Counted from the stretch's first letter, positions 1 to 12,733 are shown. The stretch is DNA of 64,000 nt from Polytrichum commune (GCA_950295325.1 OX485805.1:43176758-43240757), one strand, 5' to 3'. Notes: generated from the sequence alone by a model not told the origin. Program-made: numbers and translations.

Positions 1-332
1 AAGGAAGAAGATCAAGAGGTGGGCGGCACCGAGAGGGAGAATCCAGTTCGGAGTCGGATTGAGGCACTCCCTCTTCTTCTGAGTTTGCAACCTTCTTGCA
101 TACGAAATGGGATTTAGGCAACACAATAGTGCATAGGGGAGAACTTAGTGTAGCACCATGCACACGATACGAAATACCGACACAATTTTGACATTTTGAT
201 TCCAAGTAGCACACAACATAGACATGGAAATGACAATGAGTGTGAAACCATATGTGTGTTGGAAATGGAAAACATCTTAGATGCCATCCACGATTAAAGC
301 GAATGTATTTTGTATCCACCTCGTTTTCAAAT

Positions 333-817
333 TCAATGCCAAATGTTGCAAGTATGAAACAATTTGGTTCCCATCTTCAATGCCACCACAAATTTCTTGG
401 CTAGTTTACATGAAGAAGAAGAATAATCCGAAAGTATGTGCACCTGTGGATGGAGATCCCGAATAGCGGAGCCCACTGCTGCCAGCCTCTCCCTGACAAC
501 ATCGAATGGGTTGGTCTGTGACATTGGGCGTACGCGTTGCGGCAAATTATTCAAACCCATATCGTCATCCCGAACCATAAACAAAAGCGAGCGCCCCAAT
601 TCATGCGCTTCCAACTCCAGTTCGGAGTCAAACCTGAGCATGAGAGCCTGAAGGTTGCTGCAGTCCTCTTCCAACTCCCACTTGCAGTACATCTCCACAA
701 GAGGTAGAAGTTGCATGCATGTAGTGCGGAGCAAATGATGGGAGGGAAGAGGCAACCCAGAATGTCGTCGCCACACAAGTTGCCCTTCGCAAACTTAGCC
801 ATTGCGGAGGCCCTCAA
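333..817 (-). pseudogene. possible gene fragment, unrecognised
   Basis: Two overlapping open frames on the minus strand look like one broken coding stretch. The upstream frame begins near 802 (MAKFAKGNLCGDDILGC) and the longer frame continues with a plausible soluble, Leu/Glu-rich sequence (for example LQALMLRFDSELELEAHELG) down to 333. Joining them needs a frameshift near 700–770. No family is recognised and no catalytic motif is visible. It could be the edge of a gene or an old element fragment, or it could be chance. Confidence 0.3.
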
Positions 818-2531
818 AAGCTACACACAACATCGATTCATAGGAGCCCGGAAAAGAAGAAAGAACCAAAAACAACCACAAAAAAACAATTCAATGGAGA
901 AAAATCACGAACCCAATTTGGATTGCTGAAATTCATATTCGTGTTGGAACGAATGCGAATAGTATGCGTAGCAAAACAACTTGTACCCTTCCCAATAATC
1001 CTCCACTCTGCAAACATATATCGAAAAGATCACAAACCAAAAAATCGAACATGTTGACTTCACGGGGCACTTTCATAGCATGCAGACCCACAATCGAGTG
1101 AGACTGGACAACGGGTTTTTTTGGGTTGAGGTTTTGGCCACTGTGGTTTCCTAAACTGTGGTTGAGTCAAAACAACCTTTTGGACAAGATCATGTCGGTG
1201 TCCAGGGAGATTTGTGGGCATAATAGGTGAAAATCCTAGTGTTTCCAGGTCCAACAGGTTACATGTTGTGATCTTTCGGATTTCTTTGTTAATTTGACGT
1301 ACATTCCATAGATTCCTCTTAAACTTATGGTAAGTTACCTGAAGTCTTGAACTTCAACCGGTTCAGCTGTGTGGACCGGTCAGTTCTCCCCGTACACTGG
1401 ACCATGTATTTGATGGAATGCACGTTTTGCGAATCTACACGTACTGTAGAAGGCTCTCAGTTCCAACGAAGAAATGTAAGTATTCTCCCCCTCAAACTTT
1501 TCCACGTTTCACTCGTACATTGGGTGATACGTAACTGAATTCCATGTAGAAACTATAGTCCGGCACTGATAAAGATGAAATAAGGAGCGCTCTACAGTAT
1601 GATTCTCGAATCTCAAATCAAATGTCATCTTTAATACGAATGTTTGTCATGGGGCATTTGTGGCTTCTTGCCTGCCAAGGTCATGGACCTAGTTGCTTCT
1701 GTTCTTGTTGCAACACATAAGGTATCACTCACAGGACCACCAAGGTTTTGTTGATGTAAATGTAACTGTGATGTCGTAATTTCAGAGTCCCTTGTTTGCC
1801 AAAGCTTGGTCAACAAGAACACAGATGAAATCGTAGAACGGGGAGAACCAACCACTAGCTACAGGTGAAACCAGTTGAGTTTGAGAAATAACCGGTCGAA
1901 TTTCCAGAATGCAGGAAAATTACTGATCATTTTAGAGGCGTCCATAGAATATACCTCAACTCAATAAAGAAAAACGGAAAGATGTCGACATGAAAACGGA
2001 AGGACTTGGAAACACAAAAATCTTGACTGATTATGTCCAAAAATCTTCCCAGCAAACCTCATGAAATGGCAAAAGTCATTTAGAGATGTCTACTCTTCAC
2101 ATTACTCAGGTCATAACTACATAGTTGCGACCAAATTGCTCGAGCTCCGTATCTACACACTCTACTTATGGGCTATTGACAGAATGGATTTGGGAAATTG
2201 TGGGCACTTCCAACTCCACAGACAACTTTTGGTCGAGGAAGTCTCATCTGGTAGCAAATGCGGATTATGAAAAGTATCACAATTCGAGTTTGGGAAGCAA
2301 ACATCATAACAGGTCCAAGTGAACACTCTCTTCATCTTCAAAGCACATGTGTTAACTATGTATTGAACCTAGAATGATGTCTGTATGTTGATCACATACT
2401 CCAACTTCATTGGTACACATGTAGTGTCCATCCTTGACTACAAACCTTACCTTACCATACACCACTCAAAGATTGGTATCCAATTAAGGAGGTTGACCAC
2501 ATAAATCCCACATACATTTCTTGTACAATAA
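818..2531. other. no gene recognised; dispersed repeat at about 1,190–1,370
   Basis: Short open frames here show no protein-like composition. The stretch 1,190–1,370 is related to 20,030–20,180 and 53,155–53,330. All three share a core reading roughly GTGTTTCCA(A/G)GTCCA followed by a (G/C)AGTTACAT-like string, and the 53-kb copy extends the similarity through CATTCCATA and CTTCAAC. This suggests an old dispersed repeat of unknown class. Confidence 0.45.
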
Positions 2532-2577
2532 CACTATATTCGTTAATTGGAGACTTTGGAAAGTCTCAAAATAAATT
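2532..2577 (-). repeat. conserved 3' terminus of R1
   Basis: On the plus strand it starts CACTATATTCGTTAA, followed by GGAGACTTT. It includes a small hairpin (GAGACTTT, two bases, AAAGTCTC). On the minus strand it matches the ends of cassettes A and C. Confidence 0.6.
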
Positions 2578-3186
2578 GGACCCGTAGTTTCGGATGCGAA
2601 TATTGTGAACGTAGGGAACATGGGGAACAATGGCAACATAATGTTCGAAAGATCCATATGTGATGAATATATATGTTTCTAAATATAGTAATTATTTGGG
2701 GGATAATCAAAACTACGCCAACACAATATTCCAATGTCACAAATTCACAATTATTTTGTATTTTTGATTTTGTATTGAACAAAATTAACGAATCTATAAA
2801 TAGCCATCTGATTTTATATCTAGGGACTCTTGGATGCGTATCCCAAACATAACATCTTAGGCAATTGTGGGTGAATTGAACGGCACATCCCAAACGCAAC
2901 AATATTAAAATAATTTGACAGTGTGTATAAGAAATTGCAAATTAGCATTTGCAATATAATTATATAGTTTGGACTCCACATCCGTAAACACAAACATATA
3001 AAAAACATTTGATAGCGCATGTGAAGTTGGATTCCACATCCGTAAATCAATACAATCATGATATATAATTGTAATCTATAAAATTGCTATAAAATGTGTC
3101 TAATATAGTATTTGACCCCAATGTCATATATTTCATGAAAAACCAAGACACATTTCAAATAATTGTGGTCCAACCCTACGTCAATA

Positions 3187-4709
3187 TCATTCTCCATCTT
3201 CATCTTCAGCTTCATTTCCATTCTCGACATCGTTTTCTGCAGCAGCAATACGTGCCAAGTTGTCTTTGGCAAAATCTATATGTTTTTGGGGGATGGTCAT
3301 TGTCTCTGATTTGGAACCTTTGCGTGGTTTCCAAGCACAAAGTATGGTATCTGTGTTTATCCATATTGGTTCGTATGCTGAGTCCATTGTCCATTTGAAA
3401 CCTTTTTTGGTGTCCCACCCTAAATATGTGCGGAGCACATTTTGATCTTTGGTGCTAGGACGGCAATATTCCACCTCAATTTGATGAAAATTTGGGCTAG
3501 TTGGAACAAAATTTGGTGATGACAATGCTTTTACCAACCAAATCGGTTTAGGGTGCTCCTCATCTCCAGGACGTACGAGGATCATATACCCTTTGTAGCA
3601 ATCAACAGCCACACGAAATGATGGAGCCGGATGATTACGAGCTGGGCCAACATAATGGTCGTCCGCTGCGAACTCTTCACGGATGTCCCCATTGTCGAAG
3701 AACATGGCCTCAGATTCCACGATTGTCACTCGGCTTTGTGGCCAAAAACCTTGTGTCAAACATGAATGTGTTTCGACATCGGGTGCTAGCAATGCTTAGC
3801 GAATGCGATCCCAGTACGTAATCAATGGTTCGTGGGTATCCCGAACACGCCTTGTGATGTCTTCCTCGCACAATTCTTTCCAATATTGGATGAATCCGGA
3901 TATACCTTTGATGATTTCTGGTCCATTCCTCATGGGGTTGGGTTTGCAAGGCTTCGGCTCCCCATCAGGTAGCATACATTTGCCCTCTTCGTTTTGGCAC
4001 CATACGAGTATCCCTTCCTCTGGACCCCAATCCGGGGAAGTGCACAAAACTTTGAATTGCATGGCCGGCAAACCATCATCACGCATATAGAATCGGAATT
4101 GTTGAGCCTTGGTATGGCCCACTAAACGGTCACCTCCCTTAAGAATGAATGGTTCGATAAACGCTTTGAAATCGGGCACTTCTTCAATCAAATGCGGGAT
4201 GACTGGCACATTATCCAAATCCATGTATGATTTCATGAGAAGAGGAATCGTCGGAAAATCCTCCTCGTGCAACTTCATACTCCAACGTCCAAATGAAGCG
4301 TCAATGTCATCATGCGTGTGGCCAACCATCAAAAAAGACACAAACACTTCTTTGAAAATGCCCTTGGCTACGAGCAATGACCAAAAACAAAACACGTATC
4401 GACATTTGTTGTCTTTGGCACAATTGTCCAGTTGCACATGTAGAGTTGGAGGCAAAGGTTTAGCAAGAACGGTTTGTTCAGGCGGTTCTTGCAGTGACGA
4501 TAGACATACTTCTTTCCCCTCTAGCACAGCCTCATAAATCGGTGTTGTTCCACATCCAACAAAAAGAGCGCGAGAAGATGATGTTGGCGGACTCTCAAGA
4601 TCTCGTAGAAGTTTTGCAAAAGACCCTACGGTATGATTGGCGTCGCCTGGATAGAAATCCAAGCCATAATGTGCATACTTGACATCCACATGGCCATGTG
4701 CGATCATAC
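3187..4709 (-). pseudogene. DUF7869-type protein, second exon and C-terminal part (in-frame stop)
   Basis: The exon follows acceptor TTAATTCAG and joins the upstream exon in phase 1 (ISVT|GMIAHGHV). The conserved block reads QLDNCAKDNK ... FLMVGHTHDDIDASFGRWS, the hallmark of the DUF7869 family found in many eukaryotes and often repeated in genomes. The conserved Asp/Glu and HTHDDID pattern suggests an RNase H-like or transposase-like role, but I cannot prove that. An in-frame TAA at 3,796–3,798 separates the main block from a C-terminal segment (KPIWLVKALSSPNF, IEVEYCRP) that is clearly the same protein. The final residues are acidic (EAEDEDGE). The copy is therefore broken, although the frame is otherwise open for about 500 codons. 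Confidence 0.6.
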
Positions 4710-4806
4710 CTGAATTAAGACATACAAATGAGAAGTACATTCCAATATCATTTATGATAAGGAAATTCAATTTTTCCGCAAGCAGGCCAAGAAAATGAAC
4801 AAACAC

Positions 4807-4826
4807 TTACGGATGTACATCCGTAA
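4807..4826. repeat. palindrome in R1 intron (A-type variant)
   Basis: TTACGGATGT followed by its perfect reverse complement. Compared with the A-type half-site TTTACGGACG, the C-to-T change is mirrored in the other arm, so symmetry is kept. It lies in the intron 4,710–4,878. Confidence 0.75.
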
Positions 4827-4878
4827 CTCTTAACGATGAGTATGTGGGTTTGCAAAAAAAATGTGAAAACCAACGAAC

Positions 4879-6275
4879 CTGTGACAGATATTGGGAGCTT
4901 GAAATATCCATCTGTAGCCTTTATTTTCCGTGCATAACAAGGGCACGCAGTCTTCGCATGGTCCATTTTGTCATGAATGATTGTCAAAACCTCATTCGGC
5001 CTCATTATCGATAATGCGCGATTCTTGTAGTAGTCTTGACGGTGTGCCTCTTGGTTGTTGACATGCTCAATGTATTCCGTTGATGTCTATTGTACGACTC
5101 AGTCCCTATGGGATGTGCATCTCGAAGGCCCTTGTATTTCTCACAAGCAAACTTATCCCCAGGCCTCTTCGTAATGTACTCTGCAAATTGTTGATTCTTG
5201 ATCACACTCAATTTTGACAACGAAATCGGCCCACATCCAGCCTTTTCGCCAACCTCATTAACATCCATAAGTATGTTCTTCCATTTTGTCCCTGTAGGCA
5301 AAACCATCTGGACAACCTTTTCCCCCGACGGCAGAGTCCGTGTCTTGTGTGGCATCGCATCTGCTAATGGCATAATGATGGTTGATAGTGTTGCAGCTGC
5401 TTGGAGTGTTGCCTCCCTGGGCTTCTTTGTACCAGAGTTGCCATGGAACCGAGAACGCCGTCCTTGCAGCGAGTAGTTCCGGAACCTATAAAAATCTGCC
5501 TTTGAAACTGCATGTATAATGTACCATGCCGTGCAGCATACCTCTATATTTTCCAAGGTCACAACCTTACGACCTTCGGCATCAAAGTGCATGTTGCGAT
5601 GGACTTCAAGTTTCTTTGCAGATCACATCCGAAAGTCCGCAAGCCACATCTCTTGTCTCAAAGATTTGATTTTGTCACGGGGAAATAGTTGGCAACACAT
5701 TTTTGCACAACAATCCTTTGTTGCTACGGACCTAATAGATGTGTCTCCCAATGTTAGATCTCGACGACGTTGCGTGGGTTCACGGGGCACGCGAACGGAA
5801 TCATATTTACGCCGACCTTGTCTAGGACGCATTGTGGCGAACAAAGTCTTTTGTATTTCCTCAAAACGACGTGCATGATTCCACAAGCTGACACCATCGT
5901 GAAGAACACTTCGCAACGGCCATCGACGAAGAGAGAATCTCCAACCAGGAGGTACTTCCAATGGATGTAAGGAGTTCAAAATGCACACCCCAACATCTTC
6001 CTCCCCAAGGGGATTTGCATCAATACAGTCCATAGGATTTGAGTTCCTACAAACACCATTGGCCACGGGGACGCCGTATCCATTGACTATGACAACATCA
6101 AGATCAATCCATTGTTCCCGCGAATAACCCTCACATGTTGGTATGAAATCATCCTCTGCATTGGCGACACCAATTGTAGTTTCATGTTCCATGACACCTT
6201 CAAATTCGCTAGCATAGCTTGACGCTTCCGAAGAGAACTCGAATGCACTATCTCGGACGTTGGAATCCATAGTCA
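4879..6275 (-). pseudogene. DUF7869-type protein, first coding exon (stop and frameshift)
   Basis: The acceptor (CACTTGTAG) lies just before a start codon at 6,270 giving MDSNVRDSAFEFSS. The N-terminus is acidic, then basic (RPRQGRRKYDSVRVPREPTQRRR), then carries the family-like MWLADFRM...KKLEVHRNMHFDAEGRK. A TGA at 5,623–5,625 interrupts the frame inside this motif. A one-base frameshift near 5,085–5,100 shifts to the frame encoding EYIEHVNNQEAHRQDYYK and then MRPNEVLTIIHDKMDHAKT. The exon ends at donor ACAG|GTTCG. An alternative upstream ATG is at 6,330, but it lies before the predicted acceptor. The gene is decayed, and its leader holds the palindrome array. Confidence 0.55.
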
Positions 6276-6409
6276 CTACAAGTGACCCACATGAAGAGTA
6301 TGTCAAAATATCCCATTCAATAAATGTCATGGATAGTCCTAACGCTTCTTGTCAATGAAACACAATGTCAACAATAGTGGATTTCATGGCCTGGAAACAA
6401 AGACACATT

Positions 6410-6960
6410 GGTATACGAACGCGCGTACGTATATCTCCATGTAACAACATTATCAGTGCAAGCACGCGCATACATATGTCTTTATTTGTTCATAGTCGGC
6501 GGAAAGGTCCAGACAACAAAAACATGACAGTTTTATGGGCGCGCACCCGTAAATCTCTTCGTGGTCAAAGAGGTCAATATCATGCGCAAATGTTTTCGCA
6601 AACTATACAACATAGATATACGGACGTGCGTCCGCAAACATCCGAATGTCAAAAGTCAGTGTTGTGCAAGACACACAGAGGTTTAGGAAACCAAGATGTC
6701 CAGGTGCCAGGTTCCTACTGTGTATTATGAATGTCAAAATATTATACTATGACACATAGGGTGATGTAAGCTTAGGGTTTAGGGATCTTATACCTCCATT
6801 GACCGTACAGTCTCAATGTAATATTCTATATGGCACATAGTGAAAAGTATGGAACCAAAGGTTTGCAGGTTTACGGATGCGCGTCCGTAAACCTCTCTGT
6901 ACCTCATTACTAGCACAAATAGGTTTAGGTTACTGGACGTGAGTCAGAAAATTTTCATGA
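6410..6960. repeat. degenerate A-type palindromes in R1 leader
   Basis: A series of imperfect copies: near 6,418 (ACGAACGCGCGTACGT), 6,538 (GGCGCGCACCCGTAAA), 6,619 (ACGGACGTGCGTCCGC), a good copy at 6,868–6,893 (TTTACGGATG/CGCGTCCGTAAA), and a decayed one near 6,931 (TGGACGTGAGTCAG). They lie upstream of the R1 start codon on its strand. Confidence 0.6.
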
Positions 6961-7051
6961 CAATACAGTCTCGTTGGTATACTATACATGGCAAGTGGTC
7001 ATGATGTCAGCTCAGGTGCAATACCGAACAATGGAACAAAAAGGTGCAAAA

Positions 7052-7455
7052 GTTTACGGACGCGCGTCCGTAAACCTCAATGTAGATGAAATAGGTCAAG
7101 TATAATTCTCACTGCAATAGATATCCAATCAAGCAAGAGGTTAAAGGTTTACGGACGCGCGTCCGTAAACCTTAATGTACATGAAATAGCTGAAGTATAA
7201 TTCTCACAACAATAGATATCCAATCAAGCAAGAGGTTTAAGGTTTACGGACGCGCGTTCGTAAACCTCAATGTAAATGAAATAACTCAAGTATAATTCTC
7301 ACAGAAATACATATCCAATCAAGCAAGAGGTTTAAGGTTTACGGACGCGCGTCTGTAAACCTCAATGTACATGAAATAGCTCAAGTGCAATTCTCACAGA
7401 AATAGATATCCAACCAAGCAAGAGGTTTAAGGTTTACGGACGCACGTCCGTAAAC
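7052..7455. repeat. 95-bp tandem array, five A-type palindromes
   Basis: The 24-bp palindrome (G + TTTACGGACG, CG, mirror) recurs at 7,052, 7,147, 7,242, 7,337 and 7,432, exactly 95 bp apart. The intervening spacer (AATGTACATGAAATAGCT... TATCCAATCAAGCAAGAGG) is also conserved. Copies 3, 4 and 5 have single-base decay in an arm. The array lies in the leader of the minus-strand R1 gene, the position occupied by arrays in cassettes A, B and C. Confidence 0.85.
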
Positions 7456-10400
7456 CTCCGTGATTTGCGGCGCCATAATAGGACCATTTCACCAGGAATG
7501 ATACTTGCCATAAACAAAAATCAATCACTATAAGGATCCAGACAGTGCAATCCACATAAAAATTGGCTCCACTAATGGGTTTATGGCTTGGAATTTAGTG
7601 TTTAGGGTATAAAAGGTCCATTGCAATAGGATCTGTACCTGCATGAAATAAACATCCAGAACACTACAAGGGTCCAAGCAGCGCAACCCACATCTGAGAT
7701 GCAAAAAGAGTCCCTTGGTGGAGGGGTGTCCCCTTAAGTACTGATCGTTTCCCTTGGATCCGTTTTCCAACATAGGATTCTAGCCACCATCTACGTCCTA
7801 TAAATAAAAACCTAACATTACTACATTCCGTGTGCCAGCCTTACAATGGAATGTGTATTCATAGTGGACAACATGCATAGACGATGAGTCCACATAATGA
7901 CAAAGCAAAAGGCATCTACGTATTTATGGTGGACAACAAAGAAAATAGGCTAATAATATATGAGCATTGAACATTGTTGAGGGGTGGTTTATAATATTGA
8001 AGTACCTAATATTGAGAGGTCATTGTAGAACTAGGAGACAGAAAATTATAGTGTCGTGTGAAACATCAACCACAACAACAACAATAGTACATGGAGTATA
8101 AAAATACGTGTCATTCAAAATTAAACTAGCATCTATTTTATTGTTTTGCATACGATGTAATGATATTCACTCCAATATCATGTTATCTCCTCTCATCTAG
8201 CATTTAAACTAGTAATTACATTTGCCACCACCCTACCATCCAACCCGTTTAATTTACCCACTTTTACACACCTATACATAATTATATTAATACGTACACA
8301 AACTTTGAGCGCCTAGATGCCATGAAAATAGCACATCTATTGTCATAGGCACTATGGGTTGCTTTAAAATCAATATTCTCAATTTCCTCTCTTAACCTTA
8401 GGGCCCCCTTCAATACATCAACATTTATTTCAAAAAAAATAATACTAGCATTCTTAATGTACTATACGTGAGACAAAAAACAATTTTTAGTACCCCATGT
8501 ACATTATCTACAATATTGACTCAAACAATAGCAGTTGTTGTTCTAAGTAACATTATGAGCCCAACAAAGCATAATGGAGAGAAGGGGAGGGTAGGGTATC
8601 CAAATATTATAAAGGCAAGCAATTTTAAGTTGGTGACAGAAGGGGGATACTCTCATTAGTTCATACGTGGTACCCTAAATCCTAAACCCTAAACCCTAAA
8701 CACTATACCCTATACCCTATACCCTATAACCGCCCACCCCTGAACAAACACAACGACATACGGTACGCATGGTTAACTGAATAACTCCCAATACATGTGT
8801 AGCCTTAAGTGGAAGTAATTCAAAACTATATGACTACCTTTAAATTTTGTAAAATAAAACCATAAACATTTCAAATGTGAAGCAAATTTAGGGGTAACCT
8901 TACCTTTCATTTTTTTAAATCTTTCTTTGGCTTTAAACCATTTGCTTTAAACATATACTTTTGATGAAAGGTTTTGAAGATCGTATATTGGTATTCTATA
9001 ATCGAGTCCTAAACACAACTCACCACCGAAAGAAAACTCCAAATATAAACAAGTTTGCTACTACTTATAAGCGATAATACAAGCTGAGGCCTATGTGTGG
9101 AAGGATTGGATGGATCCGAAAGGTTGTTTAATGTACAAGAGGGATGTACATTCAACACATACCCATGCATTTTGTTTTAATACAAGCTTAGACCTATGTG
9201 TGGAGGGATTGAATTAATCCGTAATGTTGTTTAAGGTATTACAAGCATATGAATTCTCCCCATATCTCGATGTTTCGGTTTTGTTAATTGCGTTTCACAA
9301 CTTATTGCAATAATTAAGGGATTCACAAGTATTTCTTGGCAAAGTTTCATGAGAATTTGTGGCCAATTGGTATATTGCCCCAATTGCATTTGAATCCCAC
9401 CTTTGAGAAGAAAAAGAATTCTTATACTGAAGTTAATCAACAAGACATCCTTTTATTGAATATTATTACTATTCTCGAAATATAGAGTCCCCTCCATAGC
9501 TCGGGGGGTGCACTGTACTAAACATGTACGAGTTATACGTGAGTGCACAGGAGGGGTATTGATTTGGACCTTGCCGTATTGCATATACATATGGTATACA
9601 TGTTATAATTTATAGTTACGTACATATATGGAAGGCCTTTAAAAAGTATAGAATAATTGTACTTGTATGGTATTGTTACTATACTATATATCATAAGTGT
9701 TCATATTGGATAAGTTTTCATAAGGTTTGGTTTGTTGGGAGAGTTTATAGGATGCGGAGGAAGTTTGGTAATCGTTGGGTGGAGTATAGGGATCCATTTG
9801 ACTTGATGGACCGTCCATCAAACGTGGAGATTGGTTTATGTTGGTATCAAAAGGGGCTAACAACAAGTGGACATATGATCTTATTGATCATTCCATGGTA
9901 GACTTAGAGACAATAATTGCATTTGTATACTTATGTTAATGACTCTCGGGGGGGGGGGGGGGGCAGTCATTGGTTGGAGTAGCAATATACGTGCAAACAA
10001 ATGATAGGGTATTTTAAAAACATGGGGGCAAAAAATTATAAATGGACTTAAGAGTAATATAGGGTATCAAAAATGGCACTGGACATCTTTAAAGTAGTAT
10101 AGGGTATGGAATAATTGGTAATTTGGAATTATAAGTAATGCAAGCCATTTTTCTATTAACCCAAAGTAGAAATTTATATAATGATAGCATGTGAAAAAAA
10201 TAAGAGAATTGAAAGTAATACCCCCCTATATCCTTATTTTTTTAACACACTGCCCCCCCGAGTAATGACTAATATATATGAATGGATGTTTTTTTGTGTA
10301 TACATATTGTCGCTTGTATATTTATTGTTGCAATTGTATGTGTATTACTTCATTTCACAAAAAATCACTTGTATATATTAGGGGGTTTTTAGAGTATGCA

Positions 10401-10780
10401 GTGAACGCACGTGATTCTAGGTTTTAATGAAAGGTGCTCCCCCACTCTCCATAGAGGCCACACTAGAAATTGTAGTTAGTTTCTCTCATTGTTTGGAGTT
10501 CCAAAATGATATTATTATTATTATTGATGTCATTTAATTTTTGACAATGACATAATAATTTACTCAACCTCACACCCTAATATAATTTCCTAAAATAATG
10601 AATACTTTCTAGAGCTCGTATGAATATTTCACTCATTATCAAAAGTGAAGAGAAGAGGCAACGAGATGGCTCATTTTATATTTAGAGTGACATTTAGTGT
10701 GACTTTTAACTTGCCTTAGCATAAACATAAGATGTTATTATGACATAATATGATAATAAAATCACCAAACTAAGTATAAA
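7456..10780. other. no gene recognised; telomere-like tract
   Basis: AT-rich DNA with no supported coding region. At 8,672–8,730 there is a short CCCTAAA-type interstitial telomeric tract grading into CCCTATA repeats. A 16-base G run lies at 9,948–9,963. The 5' boundary of cassette A is not visible here. Confidence 0.5.
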
Positions 10781-10839
10781 TTAAACCCCTATTTCAATAC
10801 CAAATATAGACCAGTAGGGTGATGCCACGTAAGGGTATA

Positions 10840-11450
10840 GGCCGGCGATTGGGCGCGACGTTTGGGGTAGGGACACGTGGAGGCACGCCATTGTTTTAGG
10901 GTTCCAAGTACTCCAGCACCCTTTCGCCCTCGCTCTTCGTGCTTTTCCTTCCTTCTCTATCATATCTTCCTTCCGTTCCTTCTACTGTTGCTCTTGCTTC
11001 TCTTGCTTTAGGGTTATAGGGTTTCAAAGTACACCAGCTCCCTTTTGCCCTCCTCTTCGTGCTTTTGCTTCCTTCTCTTGCAACTCTTGTTTCTCTTGTT
11101 TCTCTTGTTTCTCTTGCTCATCTGCTCTTGCTTCTCTTGCTCATTTGCTCATCTTCTCTTGCTCATCTGCTCTTGCTCATCTTCTCTTGCTCATCTTCTC
11201 TTGCTCATCTACTCTTCTTCTCTTGCTCATCTTCTCTTGCTCAACTTCTCATCTTCTCTTGCTCATCTGCTCATCTTCTTTTGCTTCTTTTGCTTCTCTT
11301 CGCTTTCTTCTCTTGTTTCTCTTGCTTCTTACCCTTATCTTCACTTTCTTCTCTCTCTTCTCTTGCTTCCCTTGCTGGTCTTGCTTCTCTTTCCTCACAA
11401 TGCAAAACTCATTCTTATTGGTCAATTGCTGACGCGCGTCAGAGCTAGAG
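10840..11450 (+). promoter_or_regulatory. probable promoter and first leader exon of cassette A
   Basis: An ACACGTGG G-box-like element is at about 10,872, TTTAGGG teloboxes are at about 10,894 and 11,007, and a partial duplication of about 121 bp follows (AAGTACTCCAGC at 10,907, AAGTACACCAGC at 11,028). A long pyrimidine tract of TCTTGC/CATCT type then runs to 11,400. A short palindrome CTGACGCGCGTCAG at 11,429–11,442 shares the GACGCGCGTC core of the A-type site. Long open frames in the pyrimidine tract are low-complexity and are not taken as coding. Transcription start is inferred only. Confidence 0.4.
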
Positions 11451-11831
11451 TAAGTTCTCCTTGTTTGCTGCTCATTTGCTTATTAGCTCATTAGCTCATT
11501 AGTAAGTTTTGCTTGCTGCTTGCTTGCTGCTCATTAGATCATTAGGATGCTCATTGTTGCTTGCTACTGCTCATTAGGTTGTTTTCAGTTGTTGATCTCA
11601 GTTGTTGCAAGGGTAATTAGTGTTTCAGATGTTGCTCATTAGGGTTTCAGTTGTAGCTTCACCATGTAGTTCATTATATTTTTTGCATACAAATCAATAG
11701 TTTCCTTTCACTTGTGTTGCATGAATCTGATTTATGAGCAACTTTTTTTGAGTAGTTCTCAATGTTGAATCATGCATGTGCACATTGAATTACTAGAGGT
11801 TTCTGACCTCAATTTTATTGTTCATTTGCAG

Positions 11832-12174
11832 TTGGTATTAGCTGCAGCAGGAGCAGCTAGTTGTGGTTTAGGAGCAAACACTCTAGAAAGGTAAGTTTTT
11901 TAGAACATTGCAATTGCATTTTGTATGATTGCAATTTTGGGTTGTTGTGGTTTAGGGCTTAAGGTTAGCATGACAGAATGTGAGATTCCAGTTTCAAGGA
12001 ATTCTGAATTTGTTTAGTACTTTGTCTATGGCTACATTCTAAGAATCATTTAGTTATGGACATGTCAGTGTTCTGAAAGTGCCTTATGTTGTCAATCTGC
12101 AGTGCAGTGTTTGCTATTGCAGTGAAGTAAGATTGCATTCTTATTTGGAGGGCAAAACCATATTGGACGACAAG
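11832..12174 (+). other. two predicted non-coding leader exons, cassette A
   Basis: Exon 11,832–11,890 sits between acceptor TTTGCAG and donor AAAG|GTAAGT. Exon 12,123–12,174 sits between TTGCAG and ACAAG|GTAAAG. Neither contains ATG, consistent with 5' untranslated exons. The following intron, 12,175–13,013, holds the palindrome array. Confidence 0.4.
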
Positions 12175-12250
12175 GTAAAGTCCCGAAAAACACGGAGCAT
12201 TAATGAAAACATTGGAATACGCAAACATTACAATAGCCTTTATAATCCTC

Positions 12251-12733
12251 AAAGTTTACGGACGCGCGTCCGTAAACTTTGTGGATCTTTGTGTAGGTGA
12301 GAGACAAGCCTTTCAAACAACATATTACGCAAACGAAGCCAAATATTGTAATATTAGGCATATTAAAATAGCCTTTATAATACTCAAAGTTTACGGACGC
12401 GCGTCCGTAAACTTTGTGGATCTTTGTGTAGGTGAGAAACAAGACTCTCAAACCGCATATTACGCAAACGAAGCCAAATATTGTAATATTAGGCATATTA
12501 AAATAACCTTTATAATACTCAAAGTTTACGGACGCGCGTCCGTAAACTTTGTGGATCTTTGGGTAGGTGAGAGACAAGCCTCTCAAACAATATATTACGC
12601 AAACGAAGCCAAATATTGTAATATTAGGCATATTAAAATAGCCTTTATAATACTCAAAGTTTACGGACGCGCGTCCGTAAACTTTGTGGATCTTTGTGTA
12701 GGTGAGAAACAAGACTCTCAAAAATATATGTAG
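12251..12733. repeat. 135-bp tandem array, four 30-bp A-type palindromes
   Basis: Perfect 30-bp palindromes (AAAG + TTTACGGACG, CG, mirror) start at 12,251, 12,386, 12,521 and 12,656, exactly 135 bp apart. The spacer repeats as TTTGTGGATCTTTGTGTAGG and onwards. Because 135 is a multiple of three, both strands stay open for over 170 codons. These frames are artefacts. The array lies in the leader intron before the start-codon exon. Confidence 0.9.

Larger units (their letters stand above)
2532..7455 (-). mobile_element. R1: mobile-element-like unit with a DUF7869-type gene and A-type palindromes
   Basis: The unit reads on the minus strand. Its 3' edge at 2,532 ends (minus strand) in AACGAATATAGTG, and the same end closes cassette A at 19,810 and cassette C at 44,560. 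Upstream of that end all three carry AAAGTCTC-type strings, and outside it the sequences diverge at once. The body holds a decayed DUF7869-type gene. One A-type palindrome lies in its internal intron and a 95-bp palindromic array lies in its leader. The right boundary is not fixed. GGAATTTAGTG at about 7,593–7,603 resembles an inverted copy of the terminus, but no matching target duplication is visible. TAGTG/CACTA ends recall the CACTA superfamily, but no tnp2-type transposase is seen. Confidence 0.55.

Noticed and set aside
11045-11494. Leu/Ser-rich membrane-like frames of 95–149 codons in three frames
   Set aside because: All plus-strand frames are open because the tract is a TCT/TTGC pyrimidine repeat. 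More likely a leader exon.
12251-12280. Intrinsic terminator or RNA hairpin as the main role of the palindromes
   Set aside because: A two-base centre is too short for an RNA loop, perfect 30-bp symmetry and exonic copies fit a DNA dimer site better, and there is no U tract.
12200-12733. Open frames of about 175 codons on both strands
   Set aside because: They come from the 135-bp tandem repeat, whose length is a multiple of three.
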